Shown in pieces: positions 18,602 to 27,685 of a DNA stretch of 64,000 bases (position 1 is the stretch's first letter; each line of letters begins with the position of its first letter). The position numbers and the translations under genes are program-made. The notes beneath the pieces are model-generated. The model was not told where the DNA came from and did no database searches. It saw only the letters and a list, made by a program, of their open reading frames with translations. This stretch comes from Thalassobacillus devorans. Its GTDB lineage: Bacteria; Bacillota; Bacilli; Bacillales; Halobacillaceae. The stretch is taken from the NCBI RefSeq assembly GCF_900176565.1, contig NZ_FXEH01000006.1:1736001-1800000 (forward strand), given 5' to 3'.

Positions 18602-19339
18602 CTATATTTTCATATGGTACATGAGTATCCCGGCAGCTACTGCCACATTCAAGGATTCTGCCTGTCCATATATCGGAATATAGACTTTTTCATCAGCAAG
18701 CCCTAACAAATCTTCCTGGATCCCTGCCCCTTCATTTCCGACAATAAGCGCACCTTTATCAGCTATGCTTATCTTCTGGTAGGGTTGAGCATCTTCCAGG
18801 GCAGAAGCCCAAACAGTTATTCCCTGTTGCTGCAGTTGAGGGACCCATTCTTTGAGGTCACCAGAAAACAGTGGCAGGTGGAATAGGGAACCTTGGGTAG
18901 CTCTGATGACCTTATCATTATAAGGATCGACAGAACCTTTACCGATTATAACCCCATTAAAACCAGCGGCATCAGCGGTTCTTATCAAGGTGCCAAGATT
19001 TCCTGGATCCTGGACAGCATCAATTAGCAGGACATGGCGGAAAGCTTCAGGACTAAATTGCTTCATTTCTACAACCGCTGCTATTCCCTGGGGTGTTTCC
19101 GTATCCGCCAGTGCCGCGAAAACCTCCTTCGAAACCTGCGTGATTCGTTCATGGACCGTCCAATGGGGAGCTTCCATATTTTCCTGCACGATCACTTCCT
19201 GGATTGCCCAATCACTTTTCACAGCTTCTTCAACTAAATGAAAACCCTCTACCAGGAAAGTTTGGGACTTTTCTCTTTCACGCCTTTTTTTTAATTTAAT
19301 CCATTGTTTGACACGTGTATTTTGTAAGGATGTCAGCAT
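18602..19339 (-). CDS. ysgA: TrmH/SpoU-family RNA 2'-O-methyltransferase
   Basis: A 245-residue SPOUT methyltransferase that probably modifies rRNA or tRNA with S-adenosylmethionine. It has an N-terminal RNA-binding substrate domain (FLVEGFHLVEEAV) and the knotted catalytic domain with motif 1 QDPGNLGTLIRTADAAGF, motif 2 GALIVGNEGAGI and motif 3 YIPIYGQAESLNVAVAAGILMYH. The position beside pheS matches B. subtilis ysgA. The exact target nucleotide is not deducible. Confidence 0.9.
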   Translation of the reverse strand: MLTSLQNTRVKQWIKLKKRREREKSQTFLVEGFHLVEEAVKSDWAIQEVIVQENMEAPHWTVHERITQVSKEVFAALADTETPQGIAAVVEMKQFSPEAFRHVLLIDAVQDPGNLGTLIRTADAAGFNGVIIGKGSVDPYNDKVIRATQGSLFHLPLFSGDLKEWVPQLQQQGITVWASALEDAQPYQKISIADKGALIVGNEGAGIQEDLLGLADEKVYIPIYGQAESLNVAVAAGILMYHMKI

Positions 19340-19437
19340 TTTTTTACCTCTTTTTCTTAGCTTCTTTGCTTATCATACATATTATTGGGAAGGAAGGTCA
19401 AACTAACCAAAGAAAAAGTTAAAAAGGAGTGTCAGTC

Positions 19438-19650
19438 ATGGATTTAAACTTAAGGGAAGCCATACTTTCTAATATCGCTGGAAATAATAGGGAGCAATTG
19501 GAAGCTACCATTGTAGATGCTATCCAAAAAGGGGAAGAAAAGATGCTTCCTGGTCTTGGAGTTTTATTTGAACTTATCTGGCAGGAATCAAGCGAAAGTG
19601 AAAAAGAAGAAATGCTTGAAGCATTAGAACAAAGTGTGAACCAGCAATAA
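19438..19650 (+). CDS. sspI: Small acid-soluble spore protein I
   Basis: A 70-residue minor spore core protein, made late in the forespore. The sequence begins [17 protein letters not shown] and contains [17 protein letters not shown], almost identical in pattern to B. subtilis SspI. The ATG at 19438 follows AAAGGAGTG; an in-frame GTG inside the ribosome site was rejected. CATATTA at 19378-19384 fits the -10 of forespore sigma-G promoters, but the -35 is not recognisable, so regulation is inferred from the family. Confidence 0.94.
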   Translation: MDLNLREAILSNIAGNNREQLEATIVDAIQKGEEKMLPGLGVLFELIWQESSESEKEEMLEALEQSVNQQ

Positions 19651-19703
19651 ATTTATACAAAAACCTGGCTAATCACTAAGTTAAGCTTTTTTAAAGGACA
19701 AGA

Positions 19704-19740
19704 AAAGAGCTCTGCCCCTGCAATAGGGACAGAGCTCTTT
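19704..19740. terminator. Bidirectional terminator between sspI and the M42 peptidase
   Basis: Long stem AAAGAGCTCTG...CAGAGCTCTTT with an internal CCC/GGG extension. T-rich tracts follow on both strands. Confidence 0.85.
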
Positions 19741-19743
19741 CTA

Positions 19744-20829
19744 TTAATTGAACGTAATTTCTTTCACGGTATCTGCATCGAGTTTCTTGATGACTTCTAC
19801 GATTAATTTGACTGCATTCTCAAAGTCATCACGGTGAAGCATGGCTGCATGAGAATGGATATAACGGGTCGCAATGGTAATAGACAACGCAGGCACCCCG
19901 TTAGCAGTCAAATGAATAGCACCGGAATCTGTCCCCCCGCCAGCAATGGCATCAAACTGATAAGGAATTTCTTTTTCATCAGCAGTATCTGTTACTAGAT
20001 CGCGAAGCCCTTTGTGGGAAACCATGGAGGCATCATAAAGAATAATCTGAGGCCCTTCTCCCATTTTACTGGAGGCATCCTTATCTGATACGCCTGGGGT
20101 GTCTCCAGCAATACCGACATCTACACCAAATGCTATATCAGGATTGATAGCATGAGCAGAAGTACGGGCACCACGTAAGCCGACCTCTTCCTGTACGGTC
20201 CCAACACCATAAACGGTATTTGGATGTTTTTCGTTTTTCAGTTGCTTTAATACCTCAATCGCAATCGCACAACCGATCCGGTTGTCCCAAGCTTTAGCAA
20301 GCAGCATTTTTTCATTTTTCATCTGGGTGAACTCAAAGTAAGGTACAACAGAATCCCCTGGGCGCACACCAAATTCCTTTGCTTCGTCTTTACTGGAAGC
20401 ACCAATATCGATGAACATATCTTTGATTTCCACCGGCTTCTTGCGAGCTTCCGGAGGCAGGATGTGAGGTGGTTTAGATCCGATCACTCCGGTAACCGTG
20501 CCTTCTCGTGTGACGATCGTTACTCGCTGAGCCAGCATAACCTGGCTCCACCAGCCGCCAACAGTTTGAAAATAAACAAAACCATTATCGTCTATTCGGG
20601 TTACCATGAAGCCGACTTCATCCAAATGACCGGCTACCATTACTTTTGGACCGTTTGTATCCCCAGATTTCTTTGCGATCAAGCTGCCTAAATTATCCGT
20701 ATATACCTCATCCGCATAAGGTGTAATGTATTTCTTCATTACATCTCTTGCTTCTTTTTCATGACCGGGAATGGACTTGGCATCGGTCAAGTCCTTCAGC
20801 ATGGTCAGTGTTTCATCTGTTTTTGCCAT
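19744..20829 (-). CDS. ysdC: M42 family metallopeptidase (glutamyl aminopeptidase type)
   Basis: A 361-residue cytoplasmic di-zinc aminopeptidase of the M42 family, which forms large tetrahedral complexes that trim peptides. Metal and catalytic residues are in place: His68 in AGHLDEVGF, the bridging Asp in AWDNRIGC, the Glu pair in [10 protein letters not shown], Asp in FGVDVG and the final His in YIHSHAAM. The B. subtilis counterpart at this position is ysdC. It has its own promoter candidate and a shared terminator. Confidence 0.92.
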   Translation of the reverse strand: MAKTDETLTMLKDLTDAKSIPGHEKEARDVMKKYITPYADEVYTDNLGSLIAKKSGDTNGPKVMVAGHLDEVGFMVTRIDDNGFVYFQTVGGWWSQVMLAQRVTIVTREGTVTGVIGSKPPHILPPEARKKPVEIKDMFIDIGASSKDEAKEFGVRPGDSVVPYFEFTQMKNEKMLLAKAWDNRIGCAIAIEVLKQLKNEKHPNTVYGVGTVQEEVGLRGARTSAHAINPDIAFGVDVGIAGDTPGVSDKDASSKMGEGPQIILYDASMVSHKGLRDLVTDTADEKEIPYQFDAIAGGGTDSGAIHLTANGVPALSITIATRYIHSHAAMLHRDDFENAVKLIVEVIKKLDADTVKEITFN

Positions 20830-20864
20830 ATGTAATTGCCCCCTCTATAAAGTTTGACTATTTT

Positions 20865-20893
20865 ATTATAGCGTTTTTATTCAAAATTAACAA
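20865..20893 (-). promoter_or_regulatory. Promoter of the M42 peptidase gene
   Basis: TTGTTA (20888-20893), 17 bases, TATAAT (20865-20870), 36 bases before the ATG. A GAAAGCG half of a possible cre site lies just upstream but is weak. Confidence 0.6.
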
Positions 20894-20911
20894 AAAATAA
20901 AAAAAACGCTT

Positions 20912-21394
20912 TCAGTACCCTTTATCCTGCCTTTGATGATTTTGCTGATTCTTTTCATGGTATGCCGTTTTAATTTTCATTTCAGTGAAACCTAGAGCCG
21001 CTCCCAGGGATAAAAAGCTGGAGAACATCTCCTGATAGTGTTCTTTTACCGGACTAGCTTTAAATTTTAAGATCTTCTCATAGACCTGGTGAAATCCTTT
21101 AGTTACTTCAACCCCGGTGTTACTCGGCTTGTCCGCGTAACGGAAACCTTTTTCTAATCCAAGGGAAAGAATGAAATGGAGGCCATCTACGTATTCCTCC
21201 AGGATAACATCTTCAGAACTCGGGGGTTTTTGACTCCAGAACTTGAAAGATCTTGTTTCATTCGCCAGTTCACCCAGCTCTACCAGAAGGGCTAGCACCT
21301 TGTCCTCAAACAAATCAGCTTCTTCCAGTTGATTGTTTTCCTCAATATAGCGATCCAAACGTAATTGTGTCTCAAACAACTCTTCCCAATTCAT
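20912..21394 (-). CDS. Dimeric dUTPase (all-alpha NTP pyrophosphatase)
   Basis: A 160-residue protein of the dUTPase-2 family, which hydrolyses dUTP to dUMP and keeps uracil out of DNA. Magnesium-binding motifs are ELGE at 39-42 followed by NE46, and EEYVD at 66-70; FKFW between them is also characteristic. This all-helical enzyme is unrelated to trimeric dUTPases. B. subtilis has no such gene here as far as I recall, so the position between the M42 peptidase and ysdB is a lineage difference. No terminator was seen directly after it. Confidence 0.85.
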   Translation of the reverse strand: MNWEELFETQLRLDRYIEENNQLEEADLFEDKVLALLVELGELANETRSFKFWSQKPPSSEDVILEEYVDGLHFILSLGLEKGFRYADKPSNTGVEVTKGFHQVYEKILKFKASPVKEHYQEMFSSFLSLGAALGFTEMKIKTAYHEKNQQNHQRQDKGY

Positions 21395-21508
21395 ACTAAA
21401 TTCATCCTTTATTTAAATTTGTACAATTAAATGTAACATTTCATGAAACTTTTGGGTATCTGTATTCGTAAACCAAGTAATCAATTCCTAACTCAGGAGG
21501 AAGTCCTT

Positions 21509-21922
21509 ATGATTGTCATTCTATTTCGACTGCTAATATTGCTTGCAATCATATTCATTTTTTACACCTTCTACTCTTATATTAAGAGCCCGGGAAGGAA
21601 GCTTAAACTTGCTAAAGAAAGTAAAACGTTCTACTTTTATGATGATCCTGATAATAGCAAACAAAACTTCCTGATAACCTATAAAGGCGTCCTGTTTGAG
21701 GGAGAAAAATATTTAGGTACAACAGAAAGTGCTTTTGAGGTCGTCAATATCAATGTTTCGACCAGGCAGCCAGACCAATTGATGGGTATTGAACGGGACG
21801 ATATTTATTTTCTTGAAAAAGAAATACTGATTCGGTATCCATATGCCACTATCGAATGGAAGTACCCACTCAATCGTCTTTTCATTCATTCTCCAAAAAA
21901 GGAAAGCGACCATCCTTCTTAG
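21509..21922 (+). CDS. ysdB: YsdB-like membrane-anchored protein
   Basis: 137 residues with a single N-terminal transmembrane helix (residues 1-22, MIVILFRLLILLAIIFIF) and a cytoplasmic soluble domain with YKGVLFEGEK, a pattern I associate with B. subtilis YsdB. In B. subtilis ysdB belongs to the sigma-W envelope-stress regulon; a sigma-W promoter was not recognised here. The start is the ATG at 21509, 8 bases after AGGAGG, and not the ATG 66 bases upstream, whose extension has no ribosome site. Function unknown. Confidence 0.75.
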   Translation: MIVILFRLLILLAIIFIFYTFYSYIKSPGRKLKLAKESKTFYFYDDPDNSKQNFLITYKGVLFEGEKYLGTTESAFEVVNINVSTRQPDQLMGIERDDIYFLEKEILIRYPYATIEWKYPLNRLFIHSPKKESDHPS

Positions 21923-21935
21923 GATGATCGCTTTC
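21902..21935. terminator. Bidirectional terminator between ysdB and the TVP38 gene
   Basis: Stem GAAAGCGACCATCC/GGATGATCGCTTTC has one A-C mismatch on this strand. A T run follows on the minus strand and TTTAGTTT on the plus strand. It overlaps the last codons of ysdB. Confidence 0.8.
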
Positions 21936-21941
21936 TTTAGT

Positions 21942-22514
21942 TTATCCATTCGGCTGAAAGAATTCATTCAATGTTAATGAGTATTGTTTTTTGCGGATTA
22001 AGTAAGTTAAACCTGCCAGTAAAAAAAGGAAAATAACCATTAACGGGAAGGATATTCTGGTAAGCCATTGACCCACGGTTGTGTAAACAAAGGCAAGGGG
22101 AATATTTGATAAGAAGGAGGCCTTTATATAATCTTTAAAGTCGACACAGATTTCAATCAAACAGAGGGATAACAGATGAAAATGAATGAATGGCACTAAA
22201 CGCAAGACGGCTACCTGACTTACTGTTAATGTGTTCTGTTTTTTTATCACTTTACTTTTCAGCCGCTGCAATCGCTTCAAAAGGCTAGGTACGTTTTGGA
22301 TAAGCTGATAAAAGACGGTGCTGGATAAAGTAATACCAACTACAGAATACACAGTACCTGCGACGGCACCGAACAATATTCCTCCGGAAATGCAAATCAA
22401 GACTACGGGCAAAAAAAGCAATGGGCGAAGCAAATGGAATAATATAAATAAGATCGGGGCGTACCAGCCACTCACCTGCATGAGTTCTATAAATCCAAGC
22501 GCAAACTGTTCCAT
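21942..22514 (-). CDS. TVP38/TMEM64 (DedA superfamily) membrane protein
   Basis: 190 residues with about five hydrophobic segments. The family core is visible: LLRPLLFLPVVLICISGGILFG near residues 28-49, a GxVYSxxG re-entrant segment, then VAVLRLVPFIHFHLLS and a terminal transmembrane helix. Members of this superfamily are linked to lipid scrambling or flippase-like activity and membrane homeostasis; the substrate here is unknown. B. subtilis ytxB, near thrS, belongs to the same family, but I cannot show orthology. It lies 32 bases after the DUF1294 gene and may share its transcript. Confidence 0.82.
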   Translation of the reverse strand: MEQFALGFIELMQVSGWYAPILFILFHLLRPLLFLPVVLICISGGILFGAVAGTVYSVVGITLSSTVFYQLIQNVPSLLKRLQRLKSKVIKKQNTLTVSQVAVLRLVPFIHFHLLSLCLIEICVDFKDYIKASFLSNIPLAFVYTTVGQWLTRISFPLMVIFLFLLAGLTYLIRKKQYSLTLNEFFQPNG

Positions 22515-22546
22515 GTATATCCCCCCTATCCTATACTATGACAAGA

Positions 22547-22831
22547 TTAGGGCGTATATAACTTCAGGACAAGGTATCCGACAAGGATTGCCTGCAGCAA
22601 TACTAAAAAAGGAAAACCATACAGGAAAGAAGGATGCTTAGTTTTGTGTCGAAAATGACGCATCCCCAAACTTCCTCCCAACGCTCCCCCTAATATAGCA
22701 AACCCCCATAGTTGCTTTTCCGGTATTCGCTGCTTTCGTTTTCGTGCTCGACTTTTATCGACACCCATCAAACTATATAGGATCCCATTGATGGCAGTCA
22801 AATAAATAAGAAGATATGTAAAAACATCCAC
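22547..22831 (-). CDS. ysdA: DUF1294 family membrane protein
   Basis: 94 residues with the family core GVDKSRARKRKQRIPEKQLW followed by GGALGGSLGMRHFRHKTKH and flanking hydrophobic helices. The open frame extends to an ATG at 22873, but that codon lies inside the rplT terminator stem. The GTG at 22829-22831, next to GGAGGG, is therefore preferred, although the spacing is short. Position after rplT matches B. subtilis ysdA. Function unknown. Confidence 0.8.
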   Translation of the reverse strand: MDVFTYLLIYLTAINGILYSLMGVDKSRARKRKQRIPEKQLWGFAILGGALGGSLGMRHFRHKTKHPSFLYGFPFLVLLQAILVGYLVLKLYTP

Positions 22832-22862
22832 TAACCCTCCACACTCCTTCTGTTCGATAATG

Positions 22863-22894
22863 AAAAAGGCCATTTCCGGCGTACGGAAATGGCC
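22863..22894 (-). terminator. Terminator of infC-rpmI-rplT
   Basis: Stem GGCCATTTCCG/CGGAAATGGCC, then TTTTT on the minus strand, 11 bases after the rplT stop. Confidence 0.9.
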
Positions 22895-22905
22895 TCAGAC
22901 ATAAC

Positions 22906-23262
22906 TTATTTTAGTGCTGATTTTGCTTTTTCAGCAAGGCTTGCAAAACCTTTTTCATCAGTAACAGCAAGATCAGCAAGAATCTTACGGTTTACTTCGA
23001 TTCCTGCAAGCTTAAGGCCGTGCATCATACGGCTGTATGAAATGTCGTTCATACGAGCTGCAGCATTGATACGAGCGATCCATAGCTTACGGAAGTCGCG
23101 CTTTTTCTGACGACGGTCACGGTAAGCATATTGACCTGACTTCATCACTTGCTGTTTTGCAGTTTTGAATAATGCATGTTTTGAACCATAATAACCTTTT
23201 GCTAATTTAAGGACACGTTTACGACGTTGGCGTGTCACTGTTCCACCTTTTACACGTGGCAT
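22906..23262 (-). CDS. rplT: 50S ribosomal protein L20
   Basis: 118 residues, the normal length, beginning [20 protein letters not shown] with [14 protein letters not shown] in the middle. L20 is needed early in 50S assembly and binds 23S rRNA; in Bacillus it also represses its own operon by binding the leader RNA. Last gene of the infC-rpmI-rplT operon. The ribosome site AGGAGGG is 7 bases before the ATG. Confidence 0.98.
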   Translation of the reverse strand: MPRVKGGTVTRQRRKRVLKLAKGYYGSKHALFKTAKQQVMKSGQYAYRDRRQKKRDFRKLWIARINAAARMNDISYSRMMHGLKLAGIEVNRKILADLAVTDEKGFASLAEKAKSALK

Positions 23263-23302
23263 GATAAATCCCTCCTATTTTGGATCATATATCTTAGTTG
23301 TC

Positions 23303-23500
23303 TTATTTTTTTGGCAGCATTTGAGCGATACGCTTCAAGTCGCCCTTAGATACAAGGGTGGCTTTACGCAATTTACGCTTCTGTTTTGTAGACTTGTTCG
23401 CGAACAAGTGGCTTGTGAACGCATGAGAGCGTTTCACCTTTCCACTACCTGTCTTTTTAAATCGTTTTTGAGAACCTTTATGGGTTTTCATTTTTGGCAT
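23303..23500 (-). CDS. rpmI: 50S ribosomal protein L35
   Basis: 65 residues beginning [20 protein letters not shown], very basic, with [20 protein letters not shown]. Both sequence and length are typical of L35. It lies between infC (35-base gap) and rplT (40-base gap), the conserved operon order. Ribosome site AGGAGGA. Confidence 0.98.
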   Translation of the reverse strand: MPKMKTHKGSQKRFKKTGSGKVKRSHAFTSHLFANKSTKQKRKLRKATLVSKGDLKRIAQMLPKK

Positions 23501-23535
23501 GAGTAGTTCCTCCTTCTGCTTAGTTCAATCTGTGC

Positions 23536-24054
23536 TTACTTTTCAGCCAATGGCGCCAGCATCAAGAACATGCTGCGGCCTTCCATCTTCGGCTTCGTCT
23601 CAACTTGTGCAACGTCCTTGCACTCTTCCGCCATACGCTCAAGAACTTTTTGCCCAAGTTCTTTATGCGTAATTGCACGTCCACGGAAACGGACAGAAGC
23701 TTTCACTTTATCGCCTTTTTCGAGGAATTTACGAGCATTGCGCAGTTTTGTATTGAAGTCATGCTCTTCAATTCCAGGGCTTAAGCGGACTTCTTTCACC
23801 TTGATGGTAGTCTGCTTTTTACGAGCTTCTTTTTCTTTCTTCTGCTGTTCGAAACGGTATTTACCGTAATCCATGATGCGGCAGACCGGTGGTTTTGCGT
23901 TTGGAGCTACCAATACTAAGTCAAGATTGGCGTTTTGAGCGATCTCAAGTGCTTCTTGACGAGATTTAACTCCTAATTGGTCACCGTTGTTATCAATGAG
24001 ACGTACTTCACGTGCTCTGATTTTCTCATTAACGTTCATGTTATCTTTGCTAAT
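23536..24054 (-). CDS. infC: Translation initiation factor IF-3, AUU start
   Basis: IF-3 binds the 30S subunit, prevents premature joining with 50S and discriminates initiator tRNA and start codons. The start is read as ATT at 24052-24054, giving (I)[20 protein letters not shown] and 172 residues. GGAGGTGG lies 6-8 bases before the ATT, whereas the ATG five codons on is too far. An AUU start is the known hallmark of infC and underlies autoregulation. Both domains are present: N-terminal [13 protein letters not shown]-like region and C-terminal [19 protein letters not shown]. First gene of infC-rpmI-rplT. Confidence 0.95.
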   Translation of the reverse strand: MSKDNMNVNEKIRAREVRLIDNNGDQLGVKSRQEALEIAQNANLDLVLVAPNAKPPVCRIMDYGKYRFEQQKKEKEARKKQTTIKVKEVRLSPGIEEHDFNTKLRNARKFLEKGDKVKASVRFRGRAITHKELGQKVLERMAEECKDVAQVETKPKMEGRSMFLMLAPLAEK

Positions 24055-24114
24055 AACCAGCCACCTCCAAATAATTTTAGGAAAATATAAAGATCTGTCA
24101 TCGACAAGTGATTT

Positions 24115-24275
24115 TAAAGCAATAAAAAAAGTGTCGGCACATCACAATGCACCCACACGTATCCCATTCGACTTCAAAAGGATTAGTGACCTGCCAACTG
24201 CTTGATGCGTCGATCAGGTGAGAAGCGGGTGCTTCTACTTGTCTCAGATCCGTTCTTTTATTGTTCACCTAAAAT
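24115..24275 (-). promoter_or_regulatory. L20 leader RNA of the infC operon
   Basis: Between the promoter at 24276-24304 and infC lies a structured leader that ends in an intrinsic terminator (GTGTGGGTGCA/TGTGCCGACAC plus seven T, 24124-24158). Place, operon and terminator match the ribosomal protein L20 leader of Firmicutes, in which L20 binding favours termination. I did not trace the full L20-binding fold. Confidence 0.8.
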
Positions 24276-24304
24276 ATAATATCACGGTATGGTGAACATG
24301 TCAA
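24276..24304 (-). promoter_or_regulatory. Strong sigma-A promoter of infC-rpmI-rplT
   Basis: TTGACA (24299-24304), 17 bases, TATTAT (24276-24281): a perfect -35, ideal spacing and one mismatch in the -10. Confidence 0.85.
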
Positions 24305-24376
24305 ACATCCACCAATTAACCATCAGACTGACTATATAAGAATATCGAAAACCATCCCAGAAATCAACAATATAAT

Positions 24377-24421
24377 AAAAAAAGTACGAGCATGAAACTA
24401 TTTTATGTTCCACACCCGTAC
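24377..24421 (-). terminator. Intrinsic terminator after thrS
   Basis: Stem of about 15 bp (24384-24398 with 24407-24421) including G-U pairs, then seven T on the minus strand. Confidence 0.8.
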
Positions 24422-24442
24422 CAGTTTTGTAATTATAACCGA

Positions 24443-26392
24443 TTACTTTTTAGTCAGGATTTTCTGCTCGATTTCGTTTGTGATTTCTGACTTGAATATA
24501 TCCAATGGCTTAGTCTCAGAATTCTTTTCTCCATAACGACGGACATTAACAGAATTGTGTTCGATTTCTTTATCTCCGATAACAAGTGCGAATGGTACTT
24601 TTTGGATTTGGGCTTCGCGGATTTTATAACCGATTTTTTCGTCACGTTCGTCCACTTCGACTCGAATGCCCGCTTCACGCAGTTCATCTTCAAGCTTCTT
24701 AGCATGATCCAAGTGAGCATCTGCTGATACTGGAATAATTTTTGCCTGGACAGGAGCAAGCCAAGTAGGGAACGCGCCCTTATACTCTTCAATCAGAAAT
24801 GCGACAAAACGTTCCATAGTCGATACGACACCGCGGTGAATAACAACTGGGCGGTGGTCTTTACCATCTTCACCAACATAAGTCAGATCAAACCGCTCTG
24901 GCAAGTGGAAGTCCAACTGTACAGTAGAGAGTGTTTCATCTTTTCCAAGTGCTGTTTTGACTTGGACATCAAGTTTCGGGCCATAGAATGCAGCTTCTCC
25001 TTCTGCCTCTACATACTCTACCCCAAGATCTTCCATAGTCTCCTTCAACATGGCCTGGGCTTTGTTCCACATTTCATCATTGTCGACATATTTCTCTTTA
25101 TCCTCCGGGTCACGGTAAGACAAACGGAAATAATAATCATTGATACCAAAGTCTTCATAAACGGCCTGAACGAGTCGGACAACCCGTATGAATTCGTCTT
25201 TCAACTGGTCTGGGCGACTGAAGATATGAGCATCATTTAAAGTCATCGCACGGACTCTCTGTAAACCGGCTAATGCACCGGACATTTCATGGCGATGCAT
25301 AGTTCCTAATTCTGCGATGCGAACAGGCAAGTTACGATAGCTGTGCAATTGATTTTTATATACCATCATATGATGGGGACAGTTCATCGGGCGAAGTACC
25401 AGGTCTTCGTTATCCATTTCCATGACCGGAAACATATCATCTTTATAATGATCCCAGTGCCCGCTTGTTTTATATAAATCGACACTCCCTAATACCGGAG
25501 TATAGACATGGTCATAACCAAGACGTTCCTCTAAATCAACAATATAACGTTCAATGGTACGGCGAATAGTTGCTCCTTTCGGCAGCCATAACGGCAGCCC
25601 TTGGCCGACTTTTTGATTGACAGTAAAAATCTCCAGTTCTTTACCCAGTTTACGGTGGTCGCGTTCCTTCGCTTCCTGAAGAAGACGAAGGTACTCATCC
25701 AGTTGCCCTTGTTTTTCAAAAGCCGTACCATAAATACGCTGCAGCATTTTATTGTTGCTGTCACCACGCCAGTAGGCCCCTGAAATGCTGAGTAGTTTGA
25801 AGATCTTGATTTTGCTTGTCTGCGGCACGTGTACACCACGGCACAGATCGAAAAATTCTCCTTGTTTATAAATTGTAATCGGTTGACCTTCAGGAATATC
25901 CTCGATCAGTTCAATCTTAAGATCATCCCCGATATCCCGATACATTTCTTTCGCTTTTTCCCGGCTCACTTCTAACCGTTCGATTTCCAGGTTTTCATCG
26001 ACTATCTTTTTCATTTCCTTTTCGATTTTAGGAAGGTCTTCCGGCGTCAAGGATTCTTCCATATCGATATCATAGTAAAAGCCACTTTCAATAACAGGTC
26101 CGACCCCCAGTTTTACATTCCCGTATAACCGTTTTAAGGCCTGGGCCATGAGATGAGCTGTAGAGTGCCGAAGAACCTCCAGCCCTTCCGGGTTTTTATA
26201 TGTGATGATTTCGACAGCTCCATCCTGTTCTATTGGCCTGCGTAAATCATACATCTCCCCATTAAGCTTAATGGCAAGTGCTTGTTTCTTCAGGCCGGGC
26301 GAAATATCTCCTGCTATATCTTCCCCTGTCGTTCCTTTAGAAAAACCTTTGACATTGCCGTCCGGGAAAGTGATTTGAATTTGTTCAGACAT
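24443..26392 (-). CDS. thrS: Threonine--tRNA ligase
   Basis: Charges tRNA-Thr; class II synthetase. The 649 residues show the N-terminal TGS domain ([20 protein letters not shown]), the editing domain with [11 protein letters not shown] and DLCRGVHVP, the catalytic core with [11 protein letters not shown] (zinc-binding Cys and His), [20 protein letters not shown] (motif 2), [20 protein letters not shown] (motif 3), and the C-terminal anticodon-binding domain with [14 protein letters not shown] and [19 protein letters not shown]. It is controlled by the T-box leader just upstream. Confidence 0.97.
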   Translation of the reverse strand: MSEQIQITFPDGNVKGFSKGTTGEDIAGDISPGLKKQALAIKLNGEMYDLRRPIEQDGAVEIITYKNPEGLEVLRHSTAHLMAQALKRLYGNVKLGVGPVIESGFYYDIDMEESLTPEDLPKIEKEMKKIVDENLEIERLEVSREKAKEMYRDIGDDLKIELIEDIPEGQPITIYKQGEFFDLCRGVHVPQTSKIKIFKLLSISGAYWRGDSNNKMLQRIYGTAFEKQGQLDEYLRLLQEAKERDHRKLGKELEIFTVNQKVGQGLPLWLPKGATIRRTIERYIVDLEERLGYDHVYTPVLGSVDLYKTSGHWDHYKDDMFPVMEMDNEDLVLRPMNCPHHMMVYKNQLHSYRNLPVRIAELGTMHRHEMSGALAGLQRVRAMTLNDAHIFSRPDQLKDEFIRVVRLVQAVYEDFGINDYYFRLSYRDPEDKEKYVDNDEMWNKAQAMLKETMEDLGVEYVEAEGEAAFYGPKLDVQVKTALGKDETLSTVQLDFHLPERFDLTYVGEDGKDHRPVVIHRGVVSTMERFVAFLIEEYKGAFPTWLAPVQAKIIPVSADAHLDHAKKLEDELREAGIRVEVDERDEKIGYKIREAQIQKVPFALVIGDKEIEHNSVNVRRYGEKNSETKPLDIFKSEITNEIEQKILTKK

Positions 26393-26423
26393 GACCTTTC
26401 ACTCCTATCTTTTTTGTATAAAT

Positions 26424-26690
26424 AAAAAACGCCCATCCCTCTGCCCAATTGGCAAAGGGACGAGCGTTGACTCGCGGTTCCACCCTAATTCCCGCAAAAT
26501 TTATGCGGCTCATTGACATCTTTAACGCAGACCATACGCTTTCTGCTACTGCACTGTTCACAGAAAGGGTTCAGAGGTGGTGAACAGAAGCTCGTATGCA
26601 GGAAGCTTTCAGCCGGCGGCTTCCCTCTCTTTCGCATCGATGACTTTCGTCCGTGTCCTCATCGTTACCTTGATGTTATAGGATATGTAC
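26424..26690 (-). promoter_or_regulatory. T-box riboswitch of thrS
   Basis: The minus strand carries AGGGTGGAACCGCG (T-box TGGAACCGCG at 26473-26482) followed by a long terminator stem (26428-26468) and a T run to 26424. Stem-I-like helices lie upstream. ACC (Thr) triplets near 26574-26580 are the likeliest specifier region, but I could not fix the loop. Uncharged tRNA-Thr should permit readthrough. Confidence 0.9.
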
Positions 26691-26692
26691 GT

Positions 26693-26721
26693 ATTATAGC
26701 GATAGTGCCAAGAGAAATCAA
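26693..26721 (-). promoter_or_regulatory. Promoter of the thrS leader
   Basis: TTGATT (26716-26721), 17 bases, TATAAT (26693-26698). It starts nine bases beyond the ytxC stop. Confidence 0.8.
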
Positions 26722-26729
26722 GCCCATTT

Positions 26730-27575
26730 TTAATGGGCATGGGACGGGTGATGAAAAGGAAAAGCCTGAACCGGCTTACAAATTGCTTTTTCCTGGAAGA
26801 TATTAATGATTGTTTGAATCTTCGGCTCAAAAGGGTCTCCGTAAAGGTAAATTTTCTTAGGTGCATAAACCAATGCAGCCATGATACTATAATCGTCATT
26901 TTCACCTGAAAATATACGTATCGGTTCTTTTTTTAGCAATGACTTAATCTCCATTTTAGATAAAAGACTACCGTCTTTTCTATAAAAATGAATTTGTTGT
27001 CGCTGAAGAAGATGCAGTTCGTCCACTTTTGAGTGCTTATCTTTCATATAATGACGTAAAGAATCCACCCACAATAAATACTCCTCTTCTCGTTTAAATT
27101 CATCGAGTGCCGCACCGATATAATTCAGCAATAGTGACCGTGCATGCTGAAAACAAAAAGGCATAATTTCATTGAAATTCACAACACTTTTCAATTGTAT
27201 TCTTTTTCGAATAAAAGATTTGATGCTCTCCTCCAGCGATGGCAAGTTAACACCTAGCTTTTTACGTTGTTCACTATCATTCAGCCACTCACATATCTCA
27301 ATAATCCGGTTGATTTCTTCTTCATCCTGATAATAGAATTTTTTCATGATTAGTTGTTTTTGCCATGATGGGAGTCGGTATTTGAAAACCACTTCTAATA
27401 ATATATTAACTAATATATCTCTTTCCCTCTCTCCCCAATCACTTCCAAATAGAGAGACTTGATTTCCGCCTTTATCATCCCCCTTCCATTGGACTTCGAA
27501 CTTTGCACCTTCCCGCATAATTGCATCACAAAATGTTATCGTCTCTTGCCTTGAAATGAAAAAGAAACGTATCAT
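26730..27575 (-). CDS. ytxC: Sporulation protein YtxC family
   Basis: 281 residues, no obvious membrane segment, with an internal run of basic and aromatic residues (FKYRLPSWQKQLIMKKFYYQ; SFIRKRIQLKSVVNFNEIMPF) typical of the putative sporulation family YtxC. B. subtilis ytxC also lies next to thrS and dnaI. Molecular role is unknown. The ATG at 27573-27575 was chosen over one ten codons upstream because the region before it is G-rich (AGGGGGA) and the protein then begins MIRFFFISRQET. The start remains uncertain. Confidence 0.8.
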   Translation of the reverse strand: MIRFFFISRQETITFCDAIMREGAKFEVQWKGDDKGGNQVSLFGSDWGERERDILVNILLEVVFKYRLPSWQKQLIMKKFYYQDEEEINRIIEICEWLNDSEQRKKLGVNLPSLEESIKSFIRKRIQLKSVVNFNEIMPFCFQHARSLLLNYIGAALDEFKREEEYLLWVDSLRHYMKDKHSKVDELHLLQRQQIHFYRKDGSLLSKMEIKSLLKKEPIRIFSGENDDYSIMAALVYAPKKIYLYGDPFEPKIQTIINIFQEKAICKPVQAFPFHHPSHAH

Positions 27576-27634
27576 ATCAGCCCCGTTCCCCCTAACAACA
27601 ATCAATCTATTCTATCTATATGGACAAGGAGATG

Positions 27635-27671
27635 AAAAAATGCCCATACAGTTCGATAACTGTATAGGCAT
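27635..27671 (-). terminator. Intrinsic terminator after dnaI
   Basis: Near-perfect 14-bp stem (27640-27653 with 27658-27671), four-base loop, six T on the minus strand. Confidence 0.92.
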
Positions 27672-27685
27672 AGCGGAAAAGTTAT

